Part shown: in pieces, positions 19,122 to 27,534 of the stretch
Layout of the letters: each line of letters begins with the position of its first letter
Numbering within the stretch: position 1 is the first letter of the stretch
Origin: MH13 sp042140245
Lineage (GTDB): Bacteria; Pseudomonadota; Alphaproteobacteria; Rhizobiales; MH13
Length of the DNA stretch: 64,000 nt
NCBI RefSeq assembly: GCF_042140245.1
Contig: NZ_CP159483.1
Span: forward strand, 372,001-436,000
Direction of reading: 5' to 3'
Made by a program: the position numbers and the translations under genes
The notes under the pieces: model-generated
Seen by the model: only the letters and a program-made list of their open reading frames with translations
Database searches by the model: none
Told to the model about the DNA's origin: nothing

Positions 19122-20384
19122 ATGTCTGCACCCGATCCAACACATCGCGAAACATCCCCTGAAGCACCAAAGGTTGTACCGCTTCCGCTGGAAGACAGCG
19201 GCAAGGCCGAAGCAGCACCAGGCCGTCGCCATCCACTTGCCTGGATACGCCACTTGTGGCGCGTGCCGGTTTTGATGCTCATCATCGCCGCGTCTGGCAC
19301 CGCAGCCCTTTATTTCCAGCCGCCTACGGTGCGCGCGATTTTTGCTTGGACGGGGCTCGAAATTGGTGGCGGAACATCAGATCCGATTGCCGTCTCTCCG
19401 GTTCTTCTGGAACGGCTTGAGCAAGGTGCGGTTGATGTCAGCCCCAATGATGTGGTCGCGCTGGGTCGATTGTTGCCCGAGGGCGATATTATCACGCTTG
19501 CGCCCCCTTTCGGGGCCGGCGATGCGCGTGTGGCTTCCATCCTGGTTGAAGAAGGTCAGATGGTATCGGTCGGTGACCTGGTTGCAACGCTCGACAATGA
19601 AGATCAGCTGACATCGGCGCTTGCCAGTGCGCGGGTCGCGGTTGACGTACGCCAAGCGGCACTGGAGCAGACCCAAGACTCCGTTGAGGCAAGCCGTTTA
19701 GAAGCGCTCGCAAATCGCGACCGGGCGCAATCGGCGCTGGACCTTGCAGAAGCCACCCTTGAACGCACGCAACAGCTGTTTGAGCGTGGCATCAGTTCGC
19801 AGGCAACGCTTGATAGCGAGCAAGCATCCGTCGCCACAGCAGAGCGGGAGCTGGAGAGGATGACGGCCACACTTTCGCGGTTTGAAAATGGCGGCGGTGT
19901 TGCGCAAGCCGACATTCGACTGGCGGAGCAAAATCTTCGAGCTGCTGAGGCCGATCTTGCACGAGCCGAGGGCGACTTGCGGCAAGCGCGTATCGTGGCG
20001 CCCACCAACGGGGTGATCCTCTCTATCAACACCCGCCTTGGCGAGCGCCCCGGAGACGAGGGCGTGGCCACCTTGGCCGATACCGCGCACATGGTCGCGG
20101 AGCTAGAGGTTTATCAGGCCGACATCGGACGCGTTGCACCCGGCCAGAGCGTGCAGCTTTCAACCGAAGCACTGGGCAGTGAACCATTGACTGGCGATGT
20201 GACGCGCATTGGGTTGGAGGTCGGCCGGCAGACGCTTGTGGCCGATGATCCGGCTGCGAACACCGATGCACGGGTGATCACTGTGACAGTAGCCCTCGAT
20301 GCACCGTCGACGGAGCGCGCGGCTGCCCTGAGCGGTCTAGAAGTTGTGGCACGCGTTGAAACTGAGGATGGCAGCGGGACATGA
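19122..20384 (+). CDS. DevB-type HlyD-family periplasmic adaptor
   Basis: Membrane-fusion protein of a DevBCA/MacAB-like exporter, 420 residues. It has a cytoplasmic N-terminus, one membrane anchor (VPVLMLIIAASGTAALYFQP), a lipoyl half-domain (GDARVASILVEEGQMVSVGDLVATLDNEDQ), a long coiled-coil hairpin rich in Ala, Glu and Arg (about residues 165-295), the second lipoyl half (ARIVAPTNGVILSINTRLGE) and a beta-barrel region. ATG 19122 is preceded by GGAGG, so the GTG six bases upstream is rejected. It overlaps the permease gene by four bases (ATGA), indicating translational coupling. The partner outer-membrane channel (TolC type) is not in the window. Confidence 0.9.
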   Translation: MSAPDPTHRETSPEAPKVVPLPLEDSGKAEAAPGRRHPLAWIRHLWRVPVLMLIIAASGTAALYFQPPTVRAIFAWTGLEIGGGTSDPIAVSPVLLERLEQGAVDVSPNDVVALGRLLPEGDIITLAPPFGAGDARVASILVEEGQMVSVGDLVATLDNEDQLTSALASARVAVDVRQAALEQTQDSVEASRLEALANRDRAQSALDLAEATLERTQQLFERGISSQATLDSEQASVATAERELERMTATLSRFENGGGVAQADIRLAEQNLRAAEADLARAEGDLRQARIVAPTNGVILSINTRLGERPGDEGVATLADTAHMVAELEVYQADIGRVAPGQSVQLSTEALGSEPLTGDVTRIGLEVGRQTLVADDPAANTDARVITVTVALDAPSTERAAALSGLEVVARVETEDGSGT

Positions 20385-21556
20385 CCGCCCTTCTTTCCCG
20401 TCTCTTGGGGCGCATTCCAATCGGTTGGCTGCAACTCACCCACAGCAAGAGCCGCTTGACGGTTGCGCTTGCAGGCGTGGCGTTTGCTAATGTTCTTGTT
20501 TTTGTTCAGCTTGGTATCTCGGGCGGCTTGAACCAGACTATCAATCTCTCCTATCAGCCAATCCAGGCCGATATTTTGATCTCCTCCAGCGATGCTAACA
20601 CGCTGGCCGATGGTTCGCCGCTGGCTCGGCAGCGCATGTTTCAGGCGCTTTCCGTGCCAGGTGTTGCTGAAGCGGCGCCGCTTTATCTTGGTATAAGAGA
20701 CTGGGTGCGCGAGGATGGCGGGACAACCGCTTTGCAGGTCTACGGTGTGCCGCCGGAAGCGCGAAACTTGGTTCGTACAAGCTATGCCGACGACTTGGCA
20801 GCTTTGCGGCTCCCCAACACCGCTCTTCTTGATCGATTGAGCCGCGGTGTCAGCTTTGAAGAGGCGGAGCTGCCAACCTTTGCCAATCCGCTCGAAGCCG
20901 AACTGAGCGGAGTTGCTGTTGATGTGATCGGCACCTTTTCCATCGGGGCTGGCTTTTCTGCCGATGGCAATCTGCTCGTGTCCGATCAGACCTTCTTGCG
21001 CCTTTTTCCTCAACGTAGCGCAGGCACGCCGTCGCATATTCTGGTGCGGGCTGAGCCAGGCCACAACCTTGCTGAACTTGCTGACAGCATCGAAACCGTC
21101 ATCGCCAGTGATGCCGTGATCGTACGCCCGCTTAGCGAGGCCATTGCCTCGGATGTCTCCTATCAAACGACTGAACGCCCAACCGGTCTTATTTTTGGGT
21201 TCGGCGTTGTGATGGGCGCGATTGTTGGCGTGGTGATTGTCTATCAAGTGCTCTCCACCGACGTTGCTGATCATTTGCGTGAATACGCAACGTTCAAGGC
21301 CATGGGCTATCGGCAACGGTTCTTTTTGGAATTGGTGTTTGAAGAGGCCGTGATCATGGCAGTGCTGGGTTTCATCCCCGGCGTCCTCATCTCCTTGGGC
21401 ATCTATGTTGGCATGTCTGCCGCAACCGGCTTGCCGATTGAAATGGACATGCCGCGCGCTCTTGGCGTGCTCATCGGAACGATCTTTGCCTGCACCCTGT
21501 CCGGCGCCATTGCGACGCGTCGGCTGGCAGCGGCTGACCCCGCTGACCTGTTTTAA
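20381..21556 (+). CDS. DevC-type ABC transporter permease
   Basis: FtsX/MacB-fold permease, 391 residues. One N-terminal membrane helix (LTVALAGVAFANVLVFVQLGI) is followed by a periplasmic domain of about 200 residues, then three C-terminal helices (LIFGFGVVMGAIVGVVIVYQ, a helix after VLELVFEEAVIMAVLGFIPG-type sequence, and one near the C-terminus). The sentence EYATFKAMGYRQRFF between helices is the family coupling helix. It forms the inner-membrane channel with the adaptor upstream and the ATPase downstream (11-bp gap). In cyanobacteria the homologous DevBCA exports glycolipids; the cargo here is unknown. Confidence 0.9.
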   Translation: MTALLSRLLGRIPIGWLQLTHSKSRLTVALAGVAFANVLVFVQLGISGGLNQTINLSYQPIQADILISSSDANTLADGSPLARQRMFQALSVPGVAEAAPLYLGIRDWVREDGGTTALQVYGVPPEARNLVRTSYADDLAALRLPNTALLDRLSRGVSFEEAELPTFANPLEAELSGVAVDVIGTFSIGAGFSADGNLLVSDQTFLRLFPQRSAGTPSHILVRAEPGHNLAELADSIETVIASDAVIVRPLSEAIASDVSYQTTERPTGLIFGFGVVMGAIVGVVIVYQVLSTDVADHLREYATFKAMGYRQRFFLELVFEEAVIMAVLGFIPGVLISLGIYVGMSAATGLPIEMDMPRALGVLIGTIFACTLSGAIATRRLAAADPADLF

Positions 21557-21567
21557 GGCGCGACGTG

Positions 21568-22263
21568 ATGGTCCATGAGTTGCCCATTGTTGTGCGTGAC
21601 CTCAACCATTGGTTCGGCAGTGGTGATGCGCGCAAACAAGCGGTGTTTGATGTTTCGCTTTCGGTGAAGCGTGGCTCGCTGACAATTCTCATGGGGCCAT
21701 CAGGTTCGGGCAAAACCACGGTGCTGACATTGATGGGCTGTTTGCGCGATGTGCAGGAGGGCTCGGTCACCCTGCTCGGCGAAGAGCTTAATGGTGCCAG
21801 TGAGCAACGACAAGTGATGCTGCGCCGCAAGCTCGGTTTCATCTTTCAGGCGCACAATCTGCACGACAGTTTAACCGCACAACAAAATGTCCTGATGGGC
21901 CTTCAGGTCCACGGCAAGGGCGATAATGAGGTGCAGCGACGTGCTGCCGACCACATGCTTGACCTTGTTGGGCTTGCCGACCGGCGCACCTATTTGCCAG
22001 GCAATCTGTCCGGTGGGCAAAAGCAACGGGTCGCCATCGCCCGAGCCTTGGTGTCCGGCCCTCAGATTGTGTTCGCCGACGAGCCAACGGCAGCGCTGGA
22101 CAAACAAAGCGGTCAGACAGTGGTGGAGATGCTTCAGGCGCTCGGCCAGCAGCGGGGCACCACCACACTGATGGTAACCCATGACAACCGCATTCTTGAT
22201 CTGGCTGATCGGATCGTGACGCTCGAGGATGGCCGCATAGTCTCAGACACTGCTCCGGTTTAG
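21568..22263 (+). CDS. DevA-type ABC transporter ATP-binding protein
   Basis: 231-residue nucleotide-binding subunit of the export system. Walker A is GPSGSGKTT, the Q-loop FIFQAHNLHDSLTAQQNV, the ABC signature LSGGQKQR, Walker B IVFADEP with the catalytic Glu, and the H-loop VTHDNRI. Membership of the MacB/LolD-like subclass is clear. ATG 21568 follows AAGGCG; a GTG one codon earlier is also possible. Its 3' end overlaps the convergent ketosynthase gene by four bases. Confidence 0.94.
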   Translation: MVHELPIVVRDLNHWFGSGDARKQAVFDVSLSVKRGSLTILMGPSGSGKTTVLTLMGCLRDVQEGSVTLLGEELNGASEQRQVMLRRKLGFIFQAHNLHDSLTAQQNVLMGLQVHGKGDNEVQRRAADHMLDLVGLADRRTYLPGNLSGGQKQRVAIARALVSGPQIVFADEPTAALDKQSGQTVVEMLQALGQQRGTTTLMVTHDNRILDLADRIVTLEDGRIVSDTAPV

Positions 22264-23534
22264 ACCGCAGAGACCACCAAAGCTGCATTGACGCCGCCAA
22301 AGCCAAACGCGTTACACAAGGCGCGGGAAAGGTCGGCGCTGCGCCCGAGATCAGGCACGAAATCCAGATCCTCCGCGCCTTCATCAGCTTGAGAAAAATT
22401 CAGCGTCGCAGGAATGGTGCCCTTTATCACTGCCAGGGCGGTGAAGATTGCCTCCACAGCACCCGCCGCGCCGAGCAAATGGCCCGTGGCTGATTTGGTC
22501 GAAGAGATAGGAATTTTGGGCAGCGTATCGCCGAAGATGGATCGCAAGGCTGCGACTTCGCCAGCATCGCCCACAGGCGTCGATGTGGCATGGCCATTGA
22601 TATAATCGATGGAGTTGGTGCCGGATTTGGCTGCCTGCAGGGCCCTTTCAATAGCCAGTGCAGCGCCGGAGCCATCTTCCGGTCCAGCGGTTAGATGATA
22701 GGCATCGGCGCTCGTGCCATAGCCTTCCAGCACCACCAGGGGTGTGGCACCACGGGCCAGGGCGTGAGATTCACGTTCCAACACCATCAACCCAGCCCCT
22801 TCAGAGAGCACAAACCCTGACCGCGAACGATCATAGGGACGCGATGCTGTCTCTGGCGCATCGTTCTCGGTTGATAGCGCCCGGGCGGCGTTGAACCCGG
22901 CAAGCGCGAGGCGATCAACGCAGGCTTCGGTACCGCCAGCCAGCACGACATCAGCCTCGCCAGTTTCGATGAGGCGCATACCATCACCAATGCCTTGCAG
23001 CCCCGCCGCGCACGCCGTGATTGGTGCGCCGATGGGTCCGCGAAAGCCATACCGGATCGACACGTTGCCAGCGGCAAGGTTGCCCAAAAACTGTGGCACC
23101 ACGAACGGTGACAAACGCCGTGGACCACGCTCATCCAGCGTGCGCACCGCCTGCGTGACCACCGGAAAGCCACCAATACCGGTGCCAATCAATGTGGCTG
23201 TGCGGTCTTTCTGCACTTGGTCTTGTGGGCGCCAACCGGCCTGGTCGAGTGCTTCTTGAGCAGCAGCCAGAGCATAGAGCGTAAACAGGTCAATCTTCTT
23301 GCGGTCCTTGGAGGTCACCACCGCATCGGGATCAAGACCGGCTTCATCGGTCTCGATGCTCGGCACCGTGCCTGCTATGCGCGTTGCCAAGTCAGAGGTC
23401 TCGAATCGATCGACCGCAGAAATGCCGGAGCGTCCTTCGCACAGGCGTTGCCAAACCGCATCACGCCCGCATCCAAGCGGTGTGACCAGGCCCATCCCGG
23501 TAACGACAATCGGGTCTCTGACATCTTCCATCAT
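22260..23534 (-). CDS. Beta-ketoacyl-ACP synthase II-like (FabF family)
   Basis: Decarboxylating condensing enzyme of fatty-acid or polyketide-like chain extension, 424 residues. The catalytic triad is Cys175 in ITACAAGLQ, His315 in NGHATSTPVGD and His352 in SATGHLLGAAGA; the C-terminal GFGGVNAALV loop is intact. ATG 23534 (the second of ATG ATG is 23531) follows AAAGGAAA; the reading frame upstream to 23669 is rejected. It lies 46 bp after a MarR-family gene on the same strand, and a perfect palindrome sits in between. No acyl carrier protein or malonyl transferase gene is adjacent, so this is probably not the housekeeping fabF; a role in a specific lipid exported by the convergent DevBCA-like system is an inference from position. 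Confidence 0.88.
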   Translation of the reverse strand: MMEDVRDPIVVTGMGLVTPLGCGRDAVWQRLCEGRSGISAVDRFETSDLATRIAGTVPSIETDEAGLDPDAVVTSKDRKKIDLFTLYALAAAQEALDQAGWRPQDQVQKDRTATLIGTGIGGFPVVTQAVRTLDERGPRRLSPFVVPQFLGNLAAGNVSIRYGFRGPIGAPITACAAGLQGIGDGMRLIETGEADVVLAGGTEACVDRLALAGFNAARALSTENDAPETASRPYDRSRSGFVLSEGAGLMVLERESHALARGATPLVVLEGYGTSADAYHLTAGPEDGSGAALAIERALQAAKSGTNSIDYINGHATSTPVGDAGEVAALRSIFGDTLPKIPISSTKSATGHLLGAAGAVEAIFTALAVIKGTIPATLNFSQADEGAEDLDFVPDLGRSADLSRALCNAFGFGGVNAALVVSAV

Positions 23535-23548
23535 TGCGTTTTCCTTTC

Positions 23549-23560
23549 GTGCATATGCAC
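23549..23560. promoter_or_regulatory. Putative MarR operator (perfect palindrome) ahead of the FabF-like gene
   Basis: GTGCATATGCAC is a perfect 12-bp palindrome located 15 bp upstream of the ketosynthase start codon. A near copy, GTGCATATACAT, lies at the start of the marR gene (24019-24030). Two matching palindromes next to a MarR gene suggest operators, by inference. Confidence 0.55.
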
Positions 23561-23580
23561 ATAATTGGTCAAAAAAAGGG

Positions 23581-24012
23581 CTAAAGATCGGCAAGCAAGG
23601 CCAGCGTGGCCTGCATCTGTTTCCACTGGCCCTCGCCGAGTTTCTCGCGCAGGGCATCTTGCGCCTCATGCCAGAGCGGAACCATTTCCATCAGCGTCGC
23701 GTGCCCGGTCTGCGACAGCCGGTAGGCCTTGGCGCCGCCACGTCCACCAACTTGCGCTTCCACATGACCGGCCTTTTCCAGAAGGCGCAGATTGCGGGTG
23801 AGTGCAGAGCGTTCAATGCCCATGCCATCAGCCAGCTCTGAAACGGAGGTCGTCTCACTGCCATAAAGCGCAAAAAGCAGAGATGCCTGCGATGGGGTCA
23901 CGCCATGCGGTTTGATCAATTGCGCGAAGTGGCGCGACACCGAGCGTGCCGCGCGGCGCGACTTGGTCAGCACACATTGGCTGCGAAAGAGATTGGGATC
24001 GATCTCATCCAT
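23581..24012 (-). CDS. MarR-family transcriptional regulator
   Basis: Winged helix-turn-helix regulator of about 143 residues. The HTH and wing are visible as VTPSQASLLFALYGSETTSV, SELADGMGIERSALTRNLRLL and EAQVGGRGGAKAYRLSQTG, with flanking dimerisation helices. It probably represses itself and the downstream FabF-like gene (same strand, 46-bp gap) and is released by a small ligand or an oxidant. The start is uncertain: ATG 24012 begins MDEIDPNLF; in-frame ATGs at 24024 and 24030 would place the operator-like palindrome inside the gene. Confidence 0.88.
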   Translation of the reverse strand: MDEIDPNLFRSQCVLTKSRRAARSVSRHFAQLIKPHGVTPSQASLLFALYGSETTSVSELADGMGIERSALTRNLRLLEKAGHVEAQVGGRGGAKAYRLSQTGHATLMEMVPLWHEAQDALREKLGEGQWKQMQATLALLADL

Positions 24013-24018
24013 GTTTGT

Positions 24019-24030
24019 GTGCATATACAT
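24019..24030. promoter_or_regulatory. Putative MarR operator at the marR start
   Basis: GTGCATATACAT differs from the perfect palindrome at 23549-23560 at two positions. It sits immediately upstream of the preferred marR start, fitting autorepression. Confidence 0.5.
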
Positions 24031-24195
24031 GAAAAAAGATTTGTAAAGCCATTCTGGCCTGGATTAGGCGATCAGCGATTGTGTGACGCCGGGCACAGTT
24101 GCCTGGCTCCAGTGCTGGCATCCTCCAATCATCGAAACACGGGCACAACGCTTCCAACCCCAAGGCCCTGGTTTCACAAACCAAAGGATAACCCA

Positions 24196-24528
24196 ATGAC
24201 CTTCGCTCCCAAAAAAGCTCTTATCGCTGCCGCTCTTTCCATCGCCACCCTTGCTGGCACAACAGCTGCCACCACCAACACCGCACAAGCCAACGAGTAT
24301 GTCGCCGGCGGTATCGGTTTTGTTGCAGGCACCATTCTCGGCTCAGCGCTGACCCAAGCACACCAGCCACAGACCGTGGTTGTTCACCAACAGCCTGTTG
24401 TTGTGCACGGTCGCCCAGCCGCTTGGACACCAGCCTGGTATGCTTCCTGCTCGCAGCGCTACCGTTCGTTCAACCCGCAGACAGGTTATTGGTTGCACGT
24501 TTCTGGTCAGTATCGCTTCTGCCAGTAA
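24196..24528 (+). CDS. BA14K-like exported small protein (copy 1)
   Basis: 110-residue exported protein. A signal peptide (KALIAAALSIATLAGTTAA, cleavage around TAQA) is followed by a short glycine-rich hydrophobic stretch GGIGFVAGTILGSAL, a His/Val/Gln-rich linker, and a C-terminal cysteine-flanked motif CSQRYRSFNPQTGYW ending in YRFCQ. The last part matches the BA14K signature (CxxRYRSFxPxTG...C) known from Brucella and relatives, where members have been reported as surface antigens. ATG 24196 follows AAAGGAT. It is a tandem paralogue of the next gene, and the two share their upstream sequences too. Confidence 0.8.
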   Translation: MTFAPKKALIAAALSIATLAGTTAATTNTAQANEYVAGGIGFVAGTILGSALTQAHQPQTVVVHQQPVVVHGRPAAWTPAWYASCSQRYRSFNPQTGYWLHVSGQYRFCQ

Positions 24529-24552
24529 GCTTCCCCCAATCCCTCCCAAAAC

Positions 24553-24588
24553 CCCGCCGATGACATCACCGGCGGGGTTTTTCTTTGT
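24553..24588 (+). terminator. Rho-independent terminator after BA14K-like copy 1
   Basis: Stem AACCCCGCCG / CGGCGGGGTT with a loop of about ten bases and a following T-rich tail; it lies 25 bp after the stop codon. Confidence 0.8.
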
Positions 24589-24775
24589 GGGTCCGGTAGT
24601 GCGCGTCCGGTCATGCTCGCTTGGCACGTCAAAAGGGTTTTTCTCGCAAATGCACCAAGTGTGACGGTCAGCACAGCTGATAGGCGAGCAACCGGGCATT
24701 CTCCAATCATCGAAACGCGGCCACCAAGACCAACCAACCCCAACCGGCCGGGTGAGAAAACAAGAGGATAACCCA

Positions 24776-25105
24776 ATGACCTTCGCTCCCAAAAAAGCTC
24801 TCGTTGCTGCTGCTGTTTCTATTGCCACCGTTGCCGGTGCAACAGCCACCACAACAAACACCGCTCAGGCCAATGAATATGTTGCCGGTGGCATCGGATT
24901 TGTTGCTGGCACGATTGTCGGCTCGGCACTTACACAGGCCCATCAGCCACGCGTTGTCTATCATCAGCAGCCAGTTGTCGTGCACGCTCGCCCTGCACCA
25001 TGGACCCCAGCTTGGTACTCTTACTGCTCGAACCGCTATCGTTCGTTCAACCCGCAGACCGGTTACTTCCTGGCCTATTCTGGCAACTACACGTTCTGCC
25101 AGTAA
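24776..25105 (+). CDS. BA14K-like exported small protein (copy 2)
   Basis: 109-residue tandem paralogue of the preceding gene. It has the same signal peptide (KALVAAAVSIATVAGATATT), the same GGIGFVAGTIVGSAL stretch and the same CSNRYRSFNPQTGYF...YTFCQ end. Most changes are conservative, so both copies are under selection. The start ATG 24776 sits in the sequence GAGGATAACCCAATG, shared with copy 1. Each copy has its own leader and terminator, so they are separate transcripts rather than an operon. Function is unknown; an envelope location is predicted. Confidence 0.8.
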   Translation: MTFAPKKALVAAAVSIATVAGATATTTNTAQANEYVAGGIGFVAGTIVGSALTQAHQPRVVYHQQPVVVHARPAPWTPAWYSYCSNRYRSFNPQTGYFLAYSGNYTFCQ

Positions 25106-25121
25106 GTTAGCCACAGCCTTC

Positions 25122-25159
25122 CAAAAAACCCCGCTTGCTTGGCGCAGGCGGGGTTTTTT
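25122..25159 (+). terminator. Rho-independent terminator after BA14K-like copy 2
   Basis: Stem AAAACCCCGC / GCGGGGTTTT with a loop of about ten bases followed by TT; the A-rich 5' side could also stop minus-strand transcripts of the convergent mmcB gene. Confidence 0.8.
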
Positions 25160-25170
25160 CGTGTTTGGTA

Positions 25171-25674
25171 TCAGGCTTCTGGCGCTCCACCAGTTGGGTC
25201 ATCCAATCGGTGCAACCGTCCAATGGCGTGACGCGCTAAGCGCAGGGTTAGCGCTTTACGGCGGGAGGCGTGCAGTTTGATTAGCCGTGACTCGCGGATG
25301 ACATGCGCCCCAAACCCATCGGCGATCATCAAGCCTTCCGTTTCTGGAAAGATGTCTTGGGCAACATCAGGTGCCGTGGCGAAGGTGAAGCGGTCGCAGA
25401 AATCAATGTAGTCCGGCCATTTGGTATCGGCGCGCAGATCAGCGGGCGATGATTTCACCTCAATAATGGTGATCAGGCCATCGGGCGAAAGCGCTACGAT
25501 GTCGGCGCGGCGCCCATTGGCCAAACTCGCCTCAAACAGACAAGTCGCACCCATTTGCGCAAAAAAGCGCGCGGCACCACGCCGAATGGCCAGAGCACGA
25601 TCTGATTGTCGGCCATCGACCAGGGGCGAGGCGGTTGGAGGCGGGCCAACTGTTGGCAACTTAGGAGATTCCAT
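25171..25674 (-). CDS. mmcB: MmcB-family DNA repair nuclease
   Basis: 167-residue protein matching the MmcB family, part of the alphaproteobacterial SOS/mutagenesis response in Caulobacter. It has a PD-(D/E)xK nuclease core: the Glu of LFEASLANGRRADIVALS, with the catalytic Asp in RADIV, then IIEVKSSPADLRADTKWPDY with the ExK motif as EVKSS. The following YIDFCDRFTFATAPDVAQDIFP is characteristic of the family. It is single and convergent with the BA14K-like gene. No obvious LexA box was located upstream by eye. Confidence 0.87.
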   Translation of the reverse strand: MESPKLPTVGPPPTASPLVDGRQSDRALAIRRGAARFFAQMGATCLFEASLANGRRADIVALSPDGLITIIEVKSSPADLRADTKWPDYIDFCDRFTFATAPDVAQDIFPETEGLMIADGFGAHVIRESRLIKLHASRRKALTLRLARHAIGRLHRLDDPTGGAPEA

Positions 25675-26019
25675 CGGCCACCATTATAAAGCGTGAAATG
25701 CGAAGCTGAAAAGCTGTGCCAGCGTCAAGACTGTGACGCAGAGCACAGTTTGGCGCCGATCAAACGCGCATCATCAAGCCGTTGCGACAACGGCGCTCAC
25801 CTTCGTGATGATCACGCCAAGTTGTAGAGATGGCTTACGGGTCGGGTGCAAGCCCCACCGCCTCGGCCTCGCTGCCGCTCTGCCCCGCTCCGCATGGATT
25901 GCTCGCAATCGGTGTGGAGCGGGTTTGCAACCCAGACTTTAAGACCTGCTGAACGAACTGCCGTGACGCTTATGGGGCGAATCAGGCATTCTTTAACGCC
26001 TGGGCATTAGACATTGGTT
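25675..26019. other. Intergenic region with a long hairpin, no gene seen
   Basis: About 345 bp between two divergent genes. It contains a near-perfect 40-base palindrome at 25884-25923 (listed separately). No convincing reading frame is seen; the small frames here have no recognisable features. Confidence 0.6.
25884..25923. repeat. Near-perfect 40-base palindrome (REP-like hairpin)
   Basis: Outer arms CCCGCTCC (25884-25891) and GGAGCGGG (25916-25923) and inner arms GATTGC / GCAATC close over a two-base loop TC, with one mismatch and one G-U pair in between. It has no T-tract, so it is not a standard terminator. A repetitive extragenic palindrome is a possible identity. Confidence 0.5.
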
Positions 26020-27534
26020 ATGGTGATGGCACCGGTTTCTTCCGCCTCCGCTGCCCCGCAAGCAGCCTCAACTGGCCAGACAGTGGCCAGCAGCGGTGCG
26101 CGTGTCGCGCCGGTACCAGTGGCCGCTGGTGTATCAGGCGTGTCGACCGGAGCACCTGCGGTTGCTTTGGGTGCGCCGACAATGGGCGCACCGCAAAACA
26201 TTAGCACGCAAGCTCTTCTCACCCTTCTTCAGACGCTCGGCAAACCGCTGCCCGGTACTGTTGCGCAGGCCCCACAAGGTGTTGCTGGCGGGAGCGCAGG
26301 GCCTGGGACCACCTCTTTGCCACTAACACTGACCGTCCCCCAATCAGCCACATCTGCCACTGGCGGCACCGTCTCCACATCTTTGCCCTTGCCAGCAGGA
26401 AGCTCAGCACCACCGGCCGGAACACCGGTGACCGTTCAGGCTGAGGGCAATGCCAGCGCACCGCGCATCGGCATAACAGTAACAGGCGCTGCACCCACAT
26501 CGGCTGAAAGCCTACGCGCTGATGCGACGCGGCAGTCCTCATTGGCGCCGCTGCTTGCCGATGTTGCCAAACTGACAGGGTCTCACACGGCAGCCCAACC
26601 AGGCGCTGCGAAGAGCTTGGATGCGGTGCTAGGACGTCTGCTTGGTTTCTCTTTGGATGCAGATGCACCGCTTGATGCCAGCACTTTACGATCAGCCATT
26701 GAAGGCGCGCGAAGTGGAATGCTTTCTGGGTCAGCAGCGCCTCAGAGTTTGTCGCCACAAACTCCGATGCAATCAGCTCTAGGCGCGCTTGCGCGTGCCT
26801 TGGGTATGGCGTTACCCGTTGTGCCCGATAGTGATGCCCAAGCTCAACCGCAAGGAAAACAACACGCGCCGCAAAAGACGCCACAACCAGGTGGTCAACA
26901 GCAAGGCTCACCACAAGGCGAGAGCGCAGCACGACCCTTGGCACCGCCGCTGCCCGATGGCGCGCAGCCAAGCCGCTTGCTCGCCCACCCTTTGGCGCCC
27001 GATGCACCCGACCTTTCTGATCCGGCTGTGTTGCAAGCTTTGAAAGGCAAGACGGAGGCTGCTTTGTCGCGCCTTAATCTGCTTCAAGCTGCCGATCAGA
27101 CCGCTACGCGGGCCGGTGATTCCGGACCTTCGCTGCGCTGGGATGTTCCATTCCTGATCGGCCAGGAAGCAGCCGTGCTTGGCGTTGTGATCGATCAGGA
27201 TGATGGGTCTGAGACAGGTGCTGATGAGCCGCTAAAAAGCTGGCGCTTTCGCTTTGCCTTTGAAAGCCAGGCTCTCGGTGGTGTGGAAGGCTTGGTCGCT
27301 ATGCACACGCAGACCCTGAAAGCCGATGCCGATCCCCATTTGGACATTGCTGTTTGGGCCAGTGAACCAAACGTCTTGGCGCGGCTCGACGCAACGCGGG
27401 CTGATCTTGTCAAACGCTTGCAAACGGAAGGCTTGCAGATCGACAGTCTAACGATCGCGCCAACCGATGATTTACCCAAACCCGATCTTGTGCCTGATTA
27501 TGAGCAGACGCACCGGGTGGATCTTTCCTCATGA
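26020..27534 (+). CDS. FliK-like hook-length-control domain protein
   Basis: About 504 residues: a long low-complexity Ala/Pro/Gly/Gln/Ser-rich N-terminus (residues 1-330) and a C-terminal domain (about 370-500) with the pattern of the flagellar hook-length control C-terminal domain (LGGVEGLVAMHTQTLKADAD then LARLDATRADLVKRLQTEGL). Proteins of this shape measure hook or needle length and switch export specificity. No other flagellar gene is in the window. It overlaps the next gene by four bases (ATGA), and that product is an FlhB C-terminal-like protein, the natural partner of FliK. Start options are TTG 26014, ATG 26020 and ATG 26026. Confidence 0.72.
   Translation: MVMAPVSSASAAPQAASTGQTVASSGARVAPVPVAAGVSGVSTGAPAVALGAPTMGAPQNISTQALLTLLQTLGKPLPGTVAQAPQGVAGGSAGPGTTSLPLTLTVPQSATSATGGTVSTSLPLPAGSSAPPAGTPVTVQAEGNASAPRIGITVTGAAPTSAESLRADATRQSSLAPLLADVAKLTGSHTAAQPGAAKSLDAVLGRLLGFSLDADAPLDASTLRSAIEGARSGMLSGSAAPQSLSPQTPMQSALGALARALGMALPVVPDSDAQAQPQGKQHAPQKTPQPGGQQQGSPQGESAARPLAPPLPDGAQPSRLLAHPLAPDAPDLSDPAVLQALKGKTEAALSRLNLLQAADQTATRAGDSGPSLRWDVPFLIGQEAAVLGVVIDQDDGSETGADEPLKSWRFRFAFESQALGGVEGLVAMHTQTLKADADPHLDIAVWASEPNVLARLDATRADLVKRLQTEGLQIDSLTIAPTDDLPKPDLVPDYEQTHRVDLSS

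Noticed and set aside
20114..21316. 400-residue minus-strand frame across the devB/devC genes
   Set aside because: Antisense to two clearly conserved genes, with cysteine- and arginine-rich composition typical of spurious frames.
24343..25114. Minus-strand frames across the BA14K-like genes
   Set aside because: They mirror the tandem duplication only because they are antisense to it; no signal peptide or motif on that strand is convincing.
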